From Calidifontibacillus erzurumensis (lineage in GTDB: Bacteria; Bacillota; Bacilli; Bacillales; Bacillaceae_J), in the NCBI RefSeq assembly GCF_013303125.1, contig NZ_JABTTE010000030.1, positions 1 through 36,558 of the forward strand: a stretch of DNA of 36,558 bases, in the 5' to 3' direction. A model generated the notes under the pieces. The model saw only the letters and a program-made list of their open reading frames with translations. It searched no databases and had not been told where the DNA came from. A program made the translations under genes and the position numbers. Below, in pieces: positions 11,762 to 21,066 of the stretch (position 1 is its first letter; every line of letters starts with the position of its first letter).

Positions 11762-12946
11762 TTACTTGTCATTTAACGCTGCGACACCAGGCAATTCTTT
11801 ACCTTCCATAAATTCGAGCGATGCTCCACCACCCGTGGAAATGTGGTCCATTTTATCAGCTAAGCCAAATTTTTCAACAGCTGCAGCTGAATCTCCACCG
11901 CCAATGACAGTATATGTATGTTCAGCTTCTGCTAAAGCTTGAGCAACGCCTTTTGTACCATTGGCAAACTTGTCCATTTCAAATACACCCATTGGACCAT
12001 TCCAAATGACAAGCTTCGATTTTTGAATGACTTCCCGATATTGTTCCACTGTTTCTGGACCGATGTCAAGGCCTTGCCAATCTGCAGGAATTTCATCAAT
12101 ACGAACAACCTTTGTTTCAGCATCATTTGAAAATTCATTGGCAACGACTGCATCGATTGGCATTAGGAAATTAACGCCTTTTTCTTTCGCTTTTTCGATA
12201 AATGATTTCGCAAGATCAATTTTATCTTCTTCTAGTAGCGATTTTCCAATTTCATAACCTTGTGCTTTAATAAATGTGAAAACTAATCCGCCGCCAATAA
12301 TTAGGTTGTCCACTTTATCCAACAGATTTTCAATAACGCCGATTTTATCTTTTACTTTTGCTCCACCGATAATGGCGGTAAATGGGCGTTCAGGATTTGA
12401 TAAAGCCTTTCCTAAAACTTCAAGCTCTTTTTCCATCAAAAATCCGGCAACAGCAGGAAGATGATGGGCAATTCCTTCGGTAGAAGCGTGGGCACGGTGC
12501 GCAGCTCCAAAAGCATCATTCACGTAAATATCAGCTAAAGCTGCAAACGAACGCGCAAGTTCTGGATCATTTTTTTCTTCTCCAGGATAAAAACGGACGT
12601 TTTCTAATAGAAGCAAATCTCCATTTTGCATTTTTGCAATTTCCTGTTCAACTTCAGGACCGTATGCTTCATCCGTTTTCTTCACAGGTTTTCCGATTAG
12701 CTCGCTTAATCTTTGAGCGACCGCAGTTAAACGCATTTCTTCAACTACTTTTCCTTTTGGACGACCAAGGTGGCTCGCTAAAATGACTTTTGCACCTTGC
12801 TCGCTTAAATATTGGATGGTCGGTATCGCTGCACGAATACGAGTATCGTCTGTGACTTGGCCGTCTTGCATCGGCACATTAAAATCTACGCGGCAAAATA
12901 CTCTTTTTCCATTGACATCGATGTCACGGATCGACTTTTTGTTCAT
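11762..12946 (-). CDS. pgk: Phosphoglycerate kinase
   Basis: Transfers phosphate from 1,3-bisphosphoglycerate to ADP. It has 394 residues, the normal bacterial length. The N-terminal domain carries the substrate motif [14 protein letters not shown] and the SHLGRPKG loop. The C-terminal nucleotide domain carries [19 protein letters not shown] and [15 protein letters not shown]. The hinge between the domains is intact. The ATG at 12946 is preceded by GGAGG at 10 nt. A SigA-type promoter lies about 110 bp upstream (13055-13083). As in B. subtilis, pgk and the genes after it may therefore be made both from the cggR promoter and from this internal promoter, which would escape CggR control. Confidence 0.98.
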   Translation of the reverse strand: MNKKSIRDIDVNGKRVFCRVDFNVPMQDGQVTDDTRIRAAIPTIQYLSEQGAKVILASHLGRPKGKVVEEMRLTAVAQRLSELIGKPVKKTDEAYGPEVEQEIAKMQNGDLLLLENVRFYPGEEKNDPELARSFAALADIYVNDAFGAAHRAHASTEGIAHHLPAVAGFLMEKELEVLGKALSNPERPFTAIIGGAKVKDKIGVIENLLDKVDNLIIGGGLVFTFIKAQGYEIGKSLLEEDKIDLAKSFIEKAKEKGVNFLMPIDAVVANEFSNDAETKVVRIDEIPADWQGLDIGPETVEQYREVIQKSKLVIWNGPMGVFEMDKFANGTKGVAQALAEAEHTYTVIGGGDSAAAVEKFGLADKMDHISTGGGASLEFMEGKELPGVAALNDK

Positions 12947-13054
12947 TTGCCCGCGGCCTCCTTTTCTTTCTCAAATAAATGGTTGTTTTCGTCGCAAGTA
13001 ACGCGAAAAGAGGGGGTCAAAGGCAACCTTCCTTTTTCTCCCTCTATTTCTTAC

Positions 13055-13083
13055 ATTATGATATTATAAACGTTCCTTGTCTA
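13055..13083 (-). promoter_or_regulatory. Internal SigA-type promoter upstream of pgk
   Basis: Minus-strand TAGACA (13078-13083), 17 nt, CATAAT (13055-13060); both hexamers match consensus at 5 of 6. A second -10-like TATAAT overlaps in the spacer but has no good -35. It would give CggR-independent expression of pgk-tpiA-gpmI-eno. Confidence 0.6.
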
Positions 13084-13134
13084 CAGTTCACTACTAGGGA
13101 AACAAATTTTATAAAAAAAGCTAAAAAATTAAAA

Positions 13135-14154
<1,020 letters not shown>

Positions 14155-14327
14155 TTAAAAATCAATAATCTCTTATTTATAACCCAATGCTTTAATAATG
14201 GGGAATTAATTAATTTGAATAAGTTTCTGTTAAACAATATTTTTTATAGCGTAGTTCATTGATCAATTGAAAAACTTACCTTTTCTCTTATTACTTTTTG
14301 CAAATATACATATTTTTAATATTCATC

Positions 14328-15380
14328 TTAAAAACTATCGTTAGTTGAATTTGCATAGTCTTGAATAAGCGCTCTTGCTGCTCCTTCATCTGTGATCAAA
14401 ATCGTTTTCCTGCCTTGTTCTTGCTTCATAACAGCTTGAATGGCCCTAGCCTTTGATGCACCTCCCGCAACTGCAATAATGCAAGGTACATTTTGCAAAT
14501 ACTCAAGTTGAAGTCCGATCGTTCGCACTTTATGAACGATCTTCCCATCGGCATCAAAATAATAGCCGAATGCTTCACCAACTGCCTGCCCGTCAATGAT
14601 TTTCTGAGTTGTTTCCTGATCGTGCTTTCTCCGTTTTACCATATTCATGGCGTCCCCGATCCCATGAACAACCATCGTTGCTCGTTTTAACATCTCTAAA
14701 GCATCTTTGATCGCAGGTTCTTCAACTAGGGAAGCATAGGCATCTTCGCTCACTTGATCCGGCACATGCAAAAGCTTATATTGCCCCATCGTTTTTTCAG
14801 CCATTTTGGCAACGATTGTGTTTGCTTGATTTTCAACATATTCACCTAAACCGCCACGTGCTGGGAAAAACATAAGCTTGCGTCCTTCTATGTCGGGGGT
14901 CATCATTTCAGCTACTGCCGCTAATGTAGACCCTCCTGTAATGGCGATAATATTATTTGAAGTAAAGCTTTTCTTCATACGGCTGGCACATGCTCTTCCC
15001 ATTTCTTTTTTCACTAGTTCGTTCTGGTCGCTATCTCCAGAAACGATGATCACTTCTTGAATATTTAAAATTTCTTTTAATTTGTGTTCTAAATGTTTTA
15101 AACCTGATACTTCTTTCATGATCGGTTCAAGCTGTTTGATCACTTGCCTGCCGTCGTCTGTTAAACTCATTCCAGCGGCTGCAACAGAAATAAGTCCTTG
15201 TTCTTTTAACAACATAATTTCTCCGCGGAGAACGCGTTCTGTCATCCCTAAATGAGCAGCTAATACGCGGCGGCCGACCGGTTCCATCAAGCGAACGTAT
15301 TTTAAAATTTGATGTCGTTTAAAAATCGTGTCAATAAAATCCGGTGATAGTTTTTGCAGTAGTTTTAATACATCTTCCAC
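14328..15380 (-). CDS. cggR: Central glycolytic genes repressor CggR
   Basis: A SorC/DeoR-family repressor of the glycolytic operon; in B. subtilis fructose-1,6-bisphosphate releases it from DNA. It has 350 residues. The N-terminal winged helix (about 15-85) includes VGRRVLAAHLGMTERVLRGE. The C-terminal sugar-phosphate-binding domain (about 95-345) has IAITGGSTLAAVAEMM and FPARGGLGEYVENQANT, as in known CggR. The start is GTG at 15380 with GGGGAAGG upstream, and the N-terminus lines up with B. subtilis CggR from there. Direct repeats matching its operator lie just upstream (15408-15452), between the promoter and the gene, consistent with autorepression by blocking elongation. Confidence 0.95.
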   Translation of the reverse strand: MEDVLKLLQKLSPDFIDTIFKRHQILKYVRLMEPVGRRVLAAHLGMTERVLRGEIMLLKEQGLISVAAAGMSLTDDGRQVIKQLEPIMKEVSGLKHLEHKLKEILNIQEVIIVSGDSDQNELVKKEMGRACASRMKKSFTSNNIIAITGGSTLAAVAEMMTPDIEGRKLMFFPARGGLGEYVENQANTIVAKMAEKTMGQYKLLHVPDQVSEDAYASLVEEPAIKDALEMLKRATMVVHGIGDAMNMVKRRKHDQETTQKIIDGQAVGEAFGYYFDADGKIVHKVRTIGLQLEYLQNVPCIIAVAGGASKARAIQAVMKQEQGRKTILITDEGAARALIQDYANSTNDSF

Positions 15381-15407
15381 AATACCTTCCCCTTAATTGA
15401 ATGATTT

Positions 15408-15452
15408 CCCACTAGGACGTTTTTTGTCCCATCTAGACAAATTTTGTCCCAT
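15408..15452 (-). promoter_or_regulatory. CggR operator
   Basis: On the minus strand: TGGGAC-N6-TGTCTA, 2 bp, TGGGAC-N6-CGTCCT, then a third partial TGGGA. This matches the known CggR target of two GGGAC-N6-TGTCC-type half-operators about 20 bp apart. It lies between the promoter 15488-15516 and the cggR start. Confidence 0.85.
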
Positions 15453-15459
15453 TCAGGGT

Positions 15460-15501
15460 AAAAAAAATCATTCCTGCTATGAAAATAATTTTAACAGGAA
15501 T
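15460..15501 (-). terminator. Probable terminator after the rpoN/glutaredoxin genes
   Basis: Minus-strand ATTCCTG and CAGGAAT (7-bp stem, 18-nt loop containing AAAATTATTTT) are followed closely by an 8-nt T-run. The stem is weak and the loop is long. It overlaps the transcribed start of the cggR promoter, so it could act on incoming transcripts. Confidence 0.5.
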
Positions 15502-15516
15502 AATATTAATGTTCAA
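15488..15516 (-). promoter_or_regulatory. SigA-type promoter of cggR-gapA
   Basis: Minus-strand TTGAAC (15511-15516), a 17-nt spacer and TAAAAT (15488-15493). The -35 lies in the last codons of the glutaredoxin-like gene. Transcription would start upstream of the CggR operator, as in B. subtilis. Confidence 0.6.
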
Positions 15517-15775
15517 CAAATTCGTCATCTCTTTCTAACAAATATCTTCTGATCGTTTCGACATCAATCATCCCGTAATCGATTTCCTTGCCGTCAATTT
15601 CGACGACTGGGATCATTAAATGATATTTTTCTAACAAGCGATCATTTTGGTAAATATCGATTTCATTAATGACAAGGGGAAATTGTTGTGCCAACTTGAG
15701 CAATTGGTCTTTTGCTTTCTCGCAAAGTGGACAAACTGTTCTTGTGTATAAATTGACGTAAATCGGGTGTTTCAT
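15506..15775 (-). CDS. Glutaredoxin-like protein (DUF836-type) with CPLC motif
   Basis: An 89-residue thioredoxin-fold protein. It begins MKHPIYVNLYTRTVCPLC and has the redox motif CPLC at Cys15 and Cys18, followed by a short beta-alpha-beta fold with the cis-proline segment MIPVVEIDGKE. The ATG at 15775 is chosen because GGAG lies 11 nt upstream; a longer reading from 15820 adds 15 residues with no family support. It lies 78 bp after sigma-54 and directly before cggR. No signal peptide is seen, so a cytoplasmic thiol-disulfide role is likely. The partner is unknown. The neighbouring sigma-54 and glycolytic genes do not point to a specific function. Confidence 0.8.
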   Translation of the reverse strand: MKHPIYVNLYTRTVCPLCEKAKDQLLKLAQQFPLVINEIDIYQNDRLLEKYHLMIPVVEIDGKEIDYGMIDVETIRRYLLERDDEFVEH

Positions 15776-15853
15776 GCAGAATATTTCTCCTTTGGCAAAA
15801 GAATCAGAACAATGCGGCAATTTTCTTCATTGGAGCTTTTAACTATAAAATTA

Positions 15854-17167
15854 TTAATATCTTTTTCTCTTTGAAGAAGAAAGAATTCCGAGCTGTTCGC
15901 GATATTTGGCCACCGTCCGCCGCGAAATATTGTATCCATGCTTCTCTTTTAGTATGACGGCTATTTGTTGGTCTGACAACGGTTTTTTCTTATTTTCTTT
16001 ATCGATAATTGCTTTAATCGTTTCTTTAACCGCTTTTGATGATACATCTTCCAAATTCTCAGTTTGAATCGTAGAAGTAAAAAAGTATTTTAATTCAAAT
16101 ACGCCTTTTGGTGTTTGTACATATTTTCCATTGACCGTCCGGCTGACCGTAGATTCATGAACACCAATTTTCTCGGCTACTTCTTTCATCGTCAAAGGCT
16201 TTAATTTGCCATGTTCAAAATGGAAAAATTCCGCTTGCTTTTCTAAAATTGCTTCCATTACTTTCTGCATGGTCAACAACCGCTGTTCATATGCTTTTTT
16301 AATAAAGTGGACATGTTCTAATTTTTCCTTTAAATATTTGTTCGCTTCATTACTTAGTTTGTTCATGAAACTTTCGTAAGCGCTATCAATTTTAATAGTA
16401 GGAATCACGTCTTCATTAAAACTTAACGCAAATGTTCCATCATTTTGTCTCGTAATAATCATATCTGGAATAATATAATTAGGCGCTTCTTTCGTAAAAG
16501 CACTTCCTGGGCGTGGATTCAACGTTTGAATATAATCGAACACTTCCTGAATTTTTTCAATTGGTTCTTGAATGATTTGGCTAATTTCTTTCCATTTCCG
16601 GTCTGCCAGCTTTTCTAAGTGCTGTTCTACAATTTGTTCTGCCAACAAGTTCCGCTCTTGTTGATTTTTAAGTTGCAAAAGTAAACATTCTTGAAGGTTA
16701 CGAGCACCAACCCCAGGCGGATCACATTCCTGAATTTTGCCCAAGAGTTCTTCAACTTTTTCTATAGTAACGGAAAACCGCGCACTGATTTCCTCAATAT
16801 TTCCAACAAAATAACCCGCATCATTAATTGATAATATTAAATAGTCCAATATTTGCTTTTCTTTTCCGTTCACGTCCATGAGACCAATTTGTTTTAGTAA
16901 ATGATCATGTATGGAAGTCGCATTCGAGTACCGGTCGACTTTTTGGAAAGGTTCTCCGGTAAAAGTCGTTGAATTTTTTTTCTTACGCTTTTTACTCGCA
17001 TAAATTTGTAATGGTTCTACAACATTTAAAAGTGGATTTTCCGTAGCTTGTTCCTGTAAAAATTGCATAAGTTCCGCTGAAGAAAATTGCAGCAATGAAA
17101 TCGCTTGTCTCAATTCCGTAGTCATGACGAGTTTCGTCGTTTGCAGTTGCACTAGACCTTGTTTCAT
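15854..17167 (-). CDS. sigL: RNA polymerase sigma-54 factor (SigL/RpoN)
   Basis: Directs RNA polymerase to -24/-12 promoters and needs an AAA+ activator for open complex formation. It has 437 residues. The N-terminal activator region (about 1-50) is rich in Leu and Gln (TTELRQAISLLQFSSAELM) and ends in TENPLL. The core-binding domain spans about 75-250. The HTH (about 320-345, TMKEVAEKIGVHESTVSR) is clear. The C-terminal RpoN box is SRRTVAKYREQLGI. The start chosen is the ATG at 17167, with AAGGGGG at good distance; an earlier ATG (17173) touches the ribosome binding site. A perfect cre site lies 49 bp upstream, matching known CcpA control of B. subtilis sigL. The same window has a sigma-54 activator gene (33050-34414) and a sigma-54 promoter (32511-32527). 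Confidence 0.97.
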   Translation of the reverse strand: MKQGLVQLQTTKLVMTTELRQAISLLQFSSAELMQFLQEQATENPLLNVVEPLQIYASKKRKKKNSTTFTGEPFQKVDRYSNATSIHDHLLKQIGLMDVNGKEKQILDYLILSINDAGYFVGNIEEISARFSVTIEKVEELLGKIQECDPPGVGARNLQECLLLQLKNQQERNLLAEQIVEQHLEKLADRKWKEISQIIQEPIEKIQEVFDYIQTLNPRPGSAFTKEAPNYIIPDMIITRQNDGTFALSFNEDVIPTIKIDSAYESFMNKLSNEANKYLKEKLEHVHFIKKAYEQRLLTMQKVMEAILEKQAEFFHFEHGKLKPLTMKEVAEKIGVHESTVSRTVNGKYVQTPKGVFELKYFFTSTIQTENLEDVSSKAVKETIKAIIDKENKKKPLSDQQIAVILKEKHGYNISRRTVAKYREQLGILSSSKRKRY

Positions 17168-17215
17168 ATGCATCCCCCTTATGTAGCATTTTACTATAAA
17201 TATTAATACTATTGT

Positions 17216-17230
17216 ATGGAAACGCTTACT
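17216..17230. promoter_or_regulatory. cre site (CcpA operator) upstream of sigL
   Basis: ATGGAAACGCTTACT matches the consensus WTGNAANCGNWNNCW at every fixed position. It lies 49 bp upstream of the sigL start. In B. subtilis, CcpA represses sigL by a roadblock at such a site. Confidence 0.8.
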
Positions 17231-17286
17231 ATTATTGATAAAAAATTTTTATTAATTTGAATTTATACATTTGCTGAAATAAGAAT

Positions 17287-17326
17287 AACACTCTAAATCA
17301 TAGGAATGTGAATGATTAAGAGTGTT
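17287..17326. other. Hairpin between tRNA-Arg and sigL
   Basis: Arms AACACTCT/AGAGTGTT plus an inner AATCAT/ATGATT, separated by one mismatch, with a 10-nt loop. Neither side has a strong T-run (TTTT on plus only). It could be a weak terminator or a leader structure for sigL. Confidence 0.4.
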
Positions 17327-17414
17327 TTGTACCTTTCGATTGGAACTTTTCAGTTAGATTTCGGGCAAATTTTATTGAATTCATTCGTATTCTTTTTGCA
17401 CCTTGAAAAATAAA

Positions 17415-17453
17415 AATAGCCGAAAACGCAAAATGATGCGATTTTCGGCTATT
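17415..17453 (-). terminator. Intrinsic terminator of tRNA-Arg
   Basis: A 12-bp stem (AATAGCCGAAAA / TTTTCGGCTATT) extended by CGCA/TGCG, then a minus-strand TTTTTATTTTT tail. It lies 27 bp after the tRNA 3' end. Confidence 0.88.
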
Positions 17454-17479
17454 ATTGGTATACCCCTAAAAATTAAAAA

Positions 17480-17551
17480 CGCCCTCGGCAGGAATCGAAC
17501 CCACAGTTCAAGAACCGGAATCTTGCGTGTTATCCATTACACCACGAGGGC
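17480..17551 (-). tRNA. tRNA-Arg (anticodon CCG)
   Basis: A 72-nt cloverleaf. The acceptor is GCCCTCG/CGAGGGC with discriminator G, the anticodon stem is CAAGA/TCTTG, and the loop TTCCGGT gives anticodon CCG. The T-arm GTGGGTTCGATTCCTGC is typical. CCA is not encoded. It reads the rare CGG codon. A perfect -10 lies just upstream (17568-17596). Confidence 0.95.
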
Positions 17552-17567
17552 AAACGTGACAAATTAT

Positions 17568-17596
17568 ATTATAGGAAAAATTATATTGTTTTGCAA
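17568..17596 (-). promoter_or_regulatory. SigA-type promoter for tRNA-Arg
   Basis: Minus-strand TTGCAA (17591-17596), 17 nt, TATAAT (17568-17573), 16 bp before the tRNA 5' end. Confidence 0.75.
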
Positions 17597-17917
17597 GCAG
17601 TAATTTTTCTCAGGTTTGCATGAAGTAAGTAAAATTAAACGCTATCCCTAAAGAAATATCAACTAATTAAAAGACCTATGGAGATTAAACTTAAGCTTAC
17701 GTTTGAACTTCTAAACGTTGTTACTTGATTCCAAAAGTACACCAATGTTTTCCAGGAATTTAAATTTATTATTACGTACTGATTTACTCAAAAACTGTAA
17801 AAACCAATAAAGCAATCTTTGATCTTTCATACCGCGCATATTTTGACATCTTAAGCCATACAATGAATTAGCCGCTCCATCTGCCTGTTACGATTTTACT
17901 AAATTAGACGCAGTATC
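17597..17917. other. Intergenic region upstream of the clpP promoters; possible gene remnant
   Basis: Between the tRNA-Arg and clpP promoters, the minus strand from 17887 to 17711 is open for 58 codons and reads like protein (MRGMKDQRLLYWFLQFLSKS in its middle part). It has a stop directly before it and no ribosome binding site. I do not recognise the family. It could be a decayed gene end or chance. Confidence 0.25.
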
Positions 17918-17942
17918 GTTTAAAATTGTGCAAAATGGGCAT
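17918..17942 (+). promoter_or_regulatory. SigB-type promoter upstream of clpP
   Basis: GTTTAA (17918-17923), a 13-nt spacer, GGGCAT (17937-17942). This fits the SigB consensus GTTTAA-N12-15-GGGTAT with one mismatch. B. subtilis clpP is also driven by a SigB promoter. Confidence 0.6.
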
Positions 17943-17989
17943 ACAAAAACTATGGTGAGAAGAAAAGATGAACGATACATAACATCATG

Positions 17990-18020
17990 TTTGCCCATTA
18001 TTGACCTTTCATTGTATTAT
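17990..18020 (+). promoter_or_regulatory. clpP SigA promoter overlapped by a degenerate CtsR site
   Basis: TTGCCC (17991-17996), 18 nt, TATTAT (18015-18020) is a plausible SigA promoter. Two heptads, TTTGCCC and ATTGACC, lie 3 bp apart (17990-18006) and resemble the CtsR operator (TTTGACY repeats) with one mismatch in each. Confidence 0.5.
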
Positions 18021-18063
18021 GGAATTAGAAGTCATTTTTTGAAAAAGGAGGATAACTATCATT

Positions 18064-18654
18064 ATGAGTTACTTAATTCCAACTGTTATTGAGCAAACAA
18101 ACCGCGGGGAAAGAGCATATGATATTTATTCAAGATTATTAAAAGACCGGATCATAATGTTAGGAACACCTATTGATGATACTGTCGCAAACTCGATTGT
18201 CGCACAACTTTTATTCTTGGCTGCTGAAGATCCTGATAAGGATATTTCATTGTACATAAATAGCCCTGGTGGTTCTATTACAGCAGGTATGGCTATTTAT
18301 GATACGATGCAGTTTATTAAACCTGATGTATCTACGATTTGCATCGGTATGGCAGCTTCTATGGGAGCATTTTTGCTATGCGCTGGTGCCCCTGGAAAAC
18401 GTTTTGCATTGCCGAACAGTGAAATTATGATTCACCAACCACTTGGCGGTACACAAGGTCAAGCAACTGATATTGAAATTCATGCAAGACGTATTATTAG
18501 AATGCGTGAAAAATTAAATTCTATTATGGCTGAAAGAACAGGGCAACCAATCGAAGTGATCAATCGCGACACAGAAAGAGATAATTTCATGGATGCAGAA
18601 AAAGCAAGAGAGTACGGATTGATCGACAAAGTTATTACAAAAAGCCATAATTAA
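18064..18654 (+). CDS. clpP: ATP-dependent Clp protease proteolytic subunit
   Basis: The serine peptidase core that works with ClpX, ClpC or ClpE to degrade damaged, regulatory and tmRNA-tagged proteins. It has 196 residues. The catalytic triad is Ser99 (GMAASMGA), His124 (MIHQPLGG) and Asp173 (RDTERDNF). The N-terminus [20 protein letters not shown] forms the axial loops, and the hydrophobic pocket region [19 protein letters not shown] is conserved. GGAGG lies 12 nt before the ATG, which is slightly long. It is the only complete plus-strand gene in the window, convergent with crh, and ends at a bidirectional terminator. Stress regulation is suggested by the SigB-type and CtsR-like sites upstream. 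Confidence 0.98.
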   Translation: MSYLIPTVIEQTNRGERAYDIYSRLLKDRIIMLGTPIDDTVANSIVAQLLFLAAEDPDKDISLYINSPGGSITAGMAIYDTMQFIKPDVSTICIGMAASMGAFLLCAGAPGKRFALPNSEIMIHQPLGGTQGQATDIEIHARRIIRMREKLNSIMAERTGQPIEVINRDTERDNFMDAEKAREYGLIDKVITKSHN

Positions 18655-18675
18655 GGCAAAACAATAATTAAAGCA

Positions 18676-18708
18676 AAAAGCTTCCACCAAAAAAGGCGGA
18701 AGCTTTTT
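18676..18708. terminator. Bidirectional terminator between clpP and crh
   Basis: Stem AAAAGCTTCC / GGAAGCTTTT, extended by CC/GG after one mismatch, with an A6 loop. T-runs flank both sides (TTTTT on plus and minus). It serves the convergent clpP and crh operons. Confidence 0.88.
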
Positions 18709-18723
18709 ACTCATTGAAAAAAA

Positions 18724-18984
18724 TTAAATATGTTCTTTTTCTACAAATGCTGCAAGTTTTTCTACAGCTTCTTTTTCATCATGGCCTTCAGCATATAGCT
18801 TAATGACAGCACCTGATTCTACAGCCAAGCTCATCAAGCCCATAATGCTTTTTGCATTCACTTTTTTCCCTTGTTTCTCTAAAAAAATGTCAGAAGAAAA
18901 GCGGTTCGCTTCTTGAACGAACAATGCTGCTGGACGTGCTTGCAAACCAGTCTTCAACTTTACTGTCATCGTTTTCTCTATCAC
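18724..18984 (-). CDS. crh: HPr-like catabolite repression protein Crh
   Basis: An HPr paralogue that, when phosphorylated on serine by HPr kinase, acts as co-repressor with CcpA; it cannot enter the PTS chain. With a GTG start at 18984 (AAGGAGG 8 nt upstream) it has 86 residues and aligns from its first residue with B. subtilis Crh. Position 15 is Gln (KTGLQARPAA) instead of the PTS histidine, which separates Crh from HPr. The regulatory Ser46 is present (NAKSIMGLM). A longer in-frame reading from 19014 adds ten unrelated residues and lacks a ribosome binding site. It is the last gene of the nudix-rapZ-glmR-whiA-crh group. It could modulate the cre site of sigL in this window. Confidence 0.95.
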   Translation of the reverse strand: MIEKTMTVKLKTGLQARPAALFVQEANRFSSDIFLEKQGKKVNAKSIMGLMSLAVESGAVIKLYAEGHDEKEAVEKLAAFVEKEHI

Positions 18985-19142
18985 AATGTCATCCTCCTTG
19001 TCAAACACAACCACATTATTATTTATTTTATCAAAGCAAACAATGAAACTGGTTTCAACATTGTTACAAATGATTGATCTTTTTATCTATATTTTTTTAT
19101 ACATTATGACAATTGACAGTTCTTTCTTACAAAGTTATACGA

Positions 19143-20093
19143 TTATTGTTTCGAAATGGTTTCACCTAAACGTAATTTTTCTGCAATTTCATCAATTTTT
19201 CGCAAGCGATGGTTGATGCCGGATTTACTTATTTGACCGCTGGAAACCATTTCTCCTAATTCTTTTAAAGTAACGTCTTGATAAGCAATTCTTAGCTCAG
19301 CAATTTCGCGCAGCTTTTCAGGCAGGAAATCAAGACCGACCGTCTCTTGAATATACCGGATATTTTCTAATTGGCGAACGGCTGCACCGATCGTTTTATT
19401 TAAGTTTGCTGTTTCACAATTGACGAGACGATTCACTGAATTGCGCATATCACGAACAATGCGGACATCTTCAAAATGAAGGAGTGCTTGATGGGCGCCG
19501 ATAATATTTAAGAACTCGCTAATTTTTTCCCCTTCTTTGATATACGTAATAAACCCTTTTTTTCGTTCCAATGTTTTCGCATTTAAATTAAAAGAATTGA
19601 TCAGGTCACAAAGCGACTGATTATGTTCTTCATAAAGCGAAAAAATTTCTAAATGATAGGAAGACGTTTCAGGGTTATTAACAGAACCACCTGCCAAAAA
19701 GGCGCCGCGCAAGTAAGAACGTTTACAGCATTTTTTTGATAGAAAATTTTTTGAAATAGTTCGAATGAATGTAAAATCTTCTCCAAGTATGCCAAGTTCT
19801 TGTAAAATTTCTTTTGCTTGCTGAACCATCCGAACGATATAAACGTTATTTTTTTTCAAGCGCATTTTTTTGCGCACTAAAAGTTCCACTGGTATGTTGT
19901 ACTCCCGTTTCACAAGAGAGTAGATTCGTCTGGCAATCGCCGCATTTTCTGTCTGCACATCGATGGTGATCTTTCGATTTGCGAAGGACATCGAACCATT
20001 CATGCGGATCAATGCAGAAAGTTCGGCTTTTGCACAGCAATCTTTTATTTCCAAATTCGTTAGCTCTTTTTTCGTTTCAGAAGCAAAAGACAA
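19143..20093 (-). CDS. whiA: WhiA, DNA-binding protein with LAGLIDADG-like fold
   Basis: A conserved Gram-positive protein. In B. subtilis it affects cell division and chromosome segregation, and in Streptomyces it is a sporulation regulator. It has 316 residues. The N-terminal part (about 1-215) is related to LAGLIDADG homing endonucleases but is not a nuclease; the segment [19 protein letters not shown] is typical. The C-terminal HTH (about 225-310) includes [26 protein letters not shown]. The start is TTG at 20093 with GGGAGGTG 7 nt upstream, and the protein begins [10 protein letters not shown] after the initiator. It follows glmR by 15 bp, as in bacilli generally. Confidence 0.95.
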   Translation of the reverse strand: MSFASETKKELTNLEIKDCCAKAELSALIRMNGSMSFANRKITIDVQTENAAIARRIYSLVKREYNIPVELLVRKKMRLKKNNVYIVRMVQQAKEILQELGILGEDFTFIRTISKNFLSKKCCKRSYLRGAFLAGGSVNNPETSSYHLEIFSLYEEHNQSLCDLINSFNLNAKTLERKKGFITYIKEGEKISEFLNIIGAHQALLHFEDVRIVRDMRNSVNRLVNCETANLNKTIGAAVRQLENIRYIQETVGLDFLPEKLREIAELRIAYQDVTLKELGEMVSSGQISKSGINHRLRKIDEIAEKLRLGETISKQ

Positions 20094-20108
20094 CTTAGCA
20101 CACCTCCC

Positions 20109-21062
20109 TTACAATAATGAATAAATGACGCGGGCAATTTTTCTTGTATCATGACGAATAACGCCTTGTTGGATTTGCACTAAATCTTCGTTAATAATTT
20201 GCAAGCCAAAAGTTTTCAACTTTTCTACATCATATCGAACGGGCTCGGCATTTTGAAGAGCGTACCTTTTTAAAATTTCCTTTGGCAAGTCCGCGTCATT
20301 CACGATAATGTAATCTAAAAAATTGCATTGTAAATGATCATAAAGTGCTTTTACATGGTCGCTTGCACTAAAGCCCATCGTTTCTCCCGGCTGCGTCATG
20401 ATGTTGCACACATATATTTTCTTCGCTTTCGAGCGGCAAAGCTGTTCACCAATTTTTTTAACGAGTAAATTCGGCAATATACTTGTATATAAACTTCCAG
20501 GGGCAATGACGATCAAATCTGCTTGTGCAATTTCTTCTAATGATTCAGGAAGCGGTTCAACATTGTGCGGTGATAAAAATACTCGTTTTATTTTTTTATT
20601 AGCATTTGGAATTTTCGATTCTCCGGTCACGATTGAGCCATCTTCTAATTCGGCATGCAAAATAATTCCCCGGTTTGCAGCTGGCAAAACTTTTCCTTTT
20701 ACATTCAGCACTTTGCTCATTTCACGAATTCCGCTGACGAAATCCCCGGTAATATTCGTCATGGCCGCGAGCAGCAAATTCCCTAAAGCATGACCTGATA
20801 ATTCACTGCCATTTTGAAAGCGATGCTGAAATAGGCGGACGATCAATGGCTCAACTTCTGATAATGCTGCAAGCACATTACGGATATCTCCAGGAGGCGG
20901 AATTTGCAAATCATTGCGAAGCCTGCCGGAGCTCCCGCCATCATCAGCAACGGTCACGATCGCAGTGATATCGAGAGGATAATTTTTTAATCCCCGCAGG
21001 AGGACAGGCAAGCCTGTTCCCCCACCAATGACTATAATTTTCGGAAGTTTTTTCAAATCCAT
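20109..21062 (-). CDS. glmR: GlmR (YvcK), UDP-GlcNAc-binding regulator of GlmS
   Basis: A CofD-like fold protein needed for growth on gluconeogenic carbon sources. In B. subtilis it stimulates GlmS and is inhibited by UDP-GlcNAc, linking central metabolism to cell wall precursor supply. It has 317 residues from the ATG at 21062, the same length as B. subtilis YvcK. An earlier ATG at 21092 lies inside rapZ and adds ten residues. Visible motifs: the nucleotide-binding IVIGGGTGLPVLLRGLK at the start, VTVADDGGSSGRLR and PPPGDIRNVLAAL. It starts 4 bp after the rapZ stop, so translation is coupled. It sits between rapZ and whiA in the conserved order. Confidence 0.95.
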   Translation of the reverse strand: MDLKKLPKIIVIGGGTGLPVLLRGLKNYPLDITAIVTVADDGGSSGRLRNDLQIPPPGDIRNVLAALSEVEPLIVRLFQHRFQNGSELSGHALGNLLLAAMTNITGDFVSGIREMSKVLNVKGKVLPAANRGIILHAELEDGSIVTGESKIPNANKKIKRVFLSPHNVEPLPESLEEIAQADLIVIAPGSLYTSILPNLLVKKIGEQLCRSKAKKIYVCNIMTQPGETMGFSASDHVKALYDHLQCNFLDYIIVNDADLPKEILKRYALQNAEPVRYDVEKLKTFGLQIINEDLVQIQQGVIRHDTRKIARVIYSLL

Positions 21063-21066
21063 TTCA

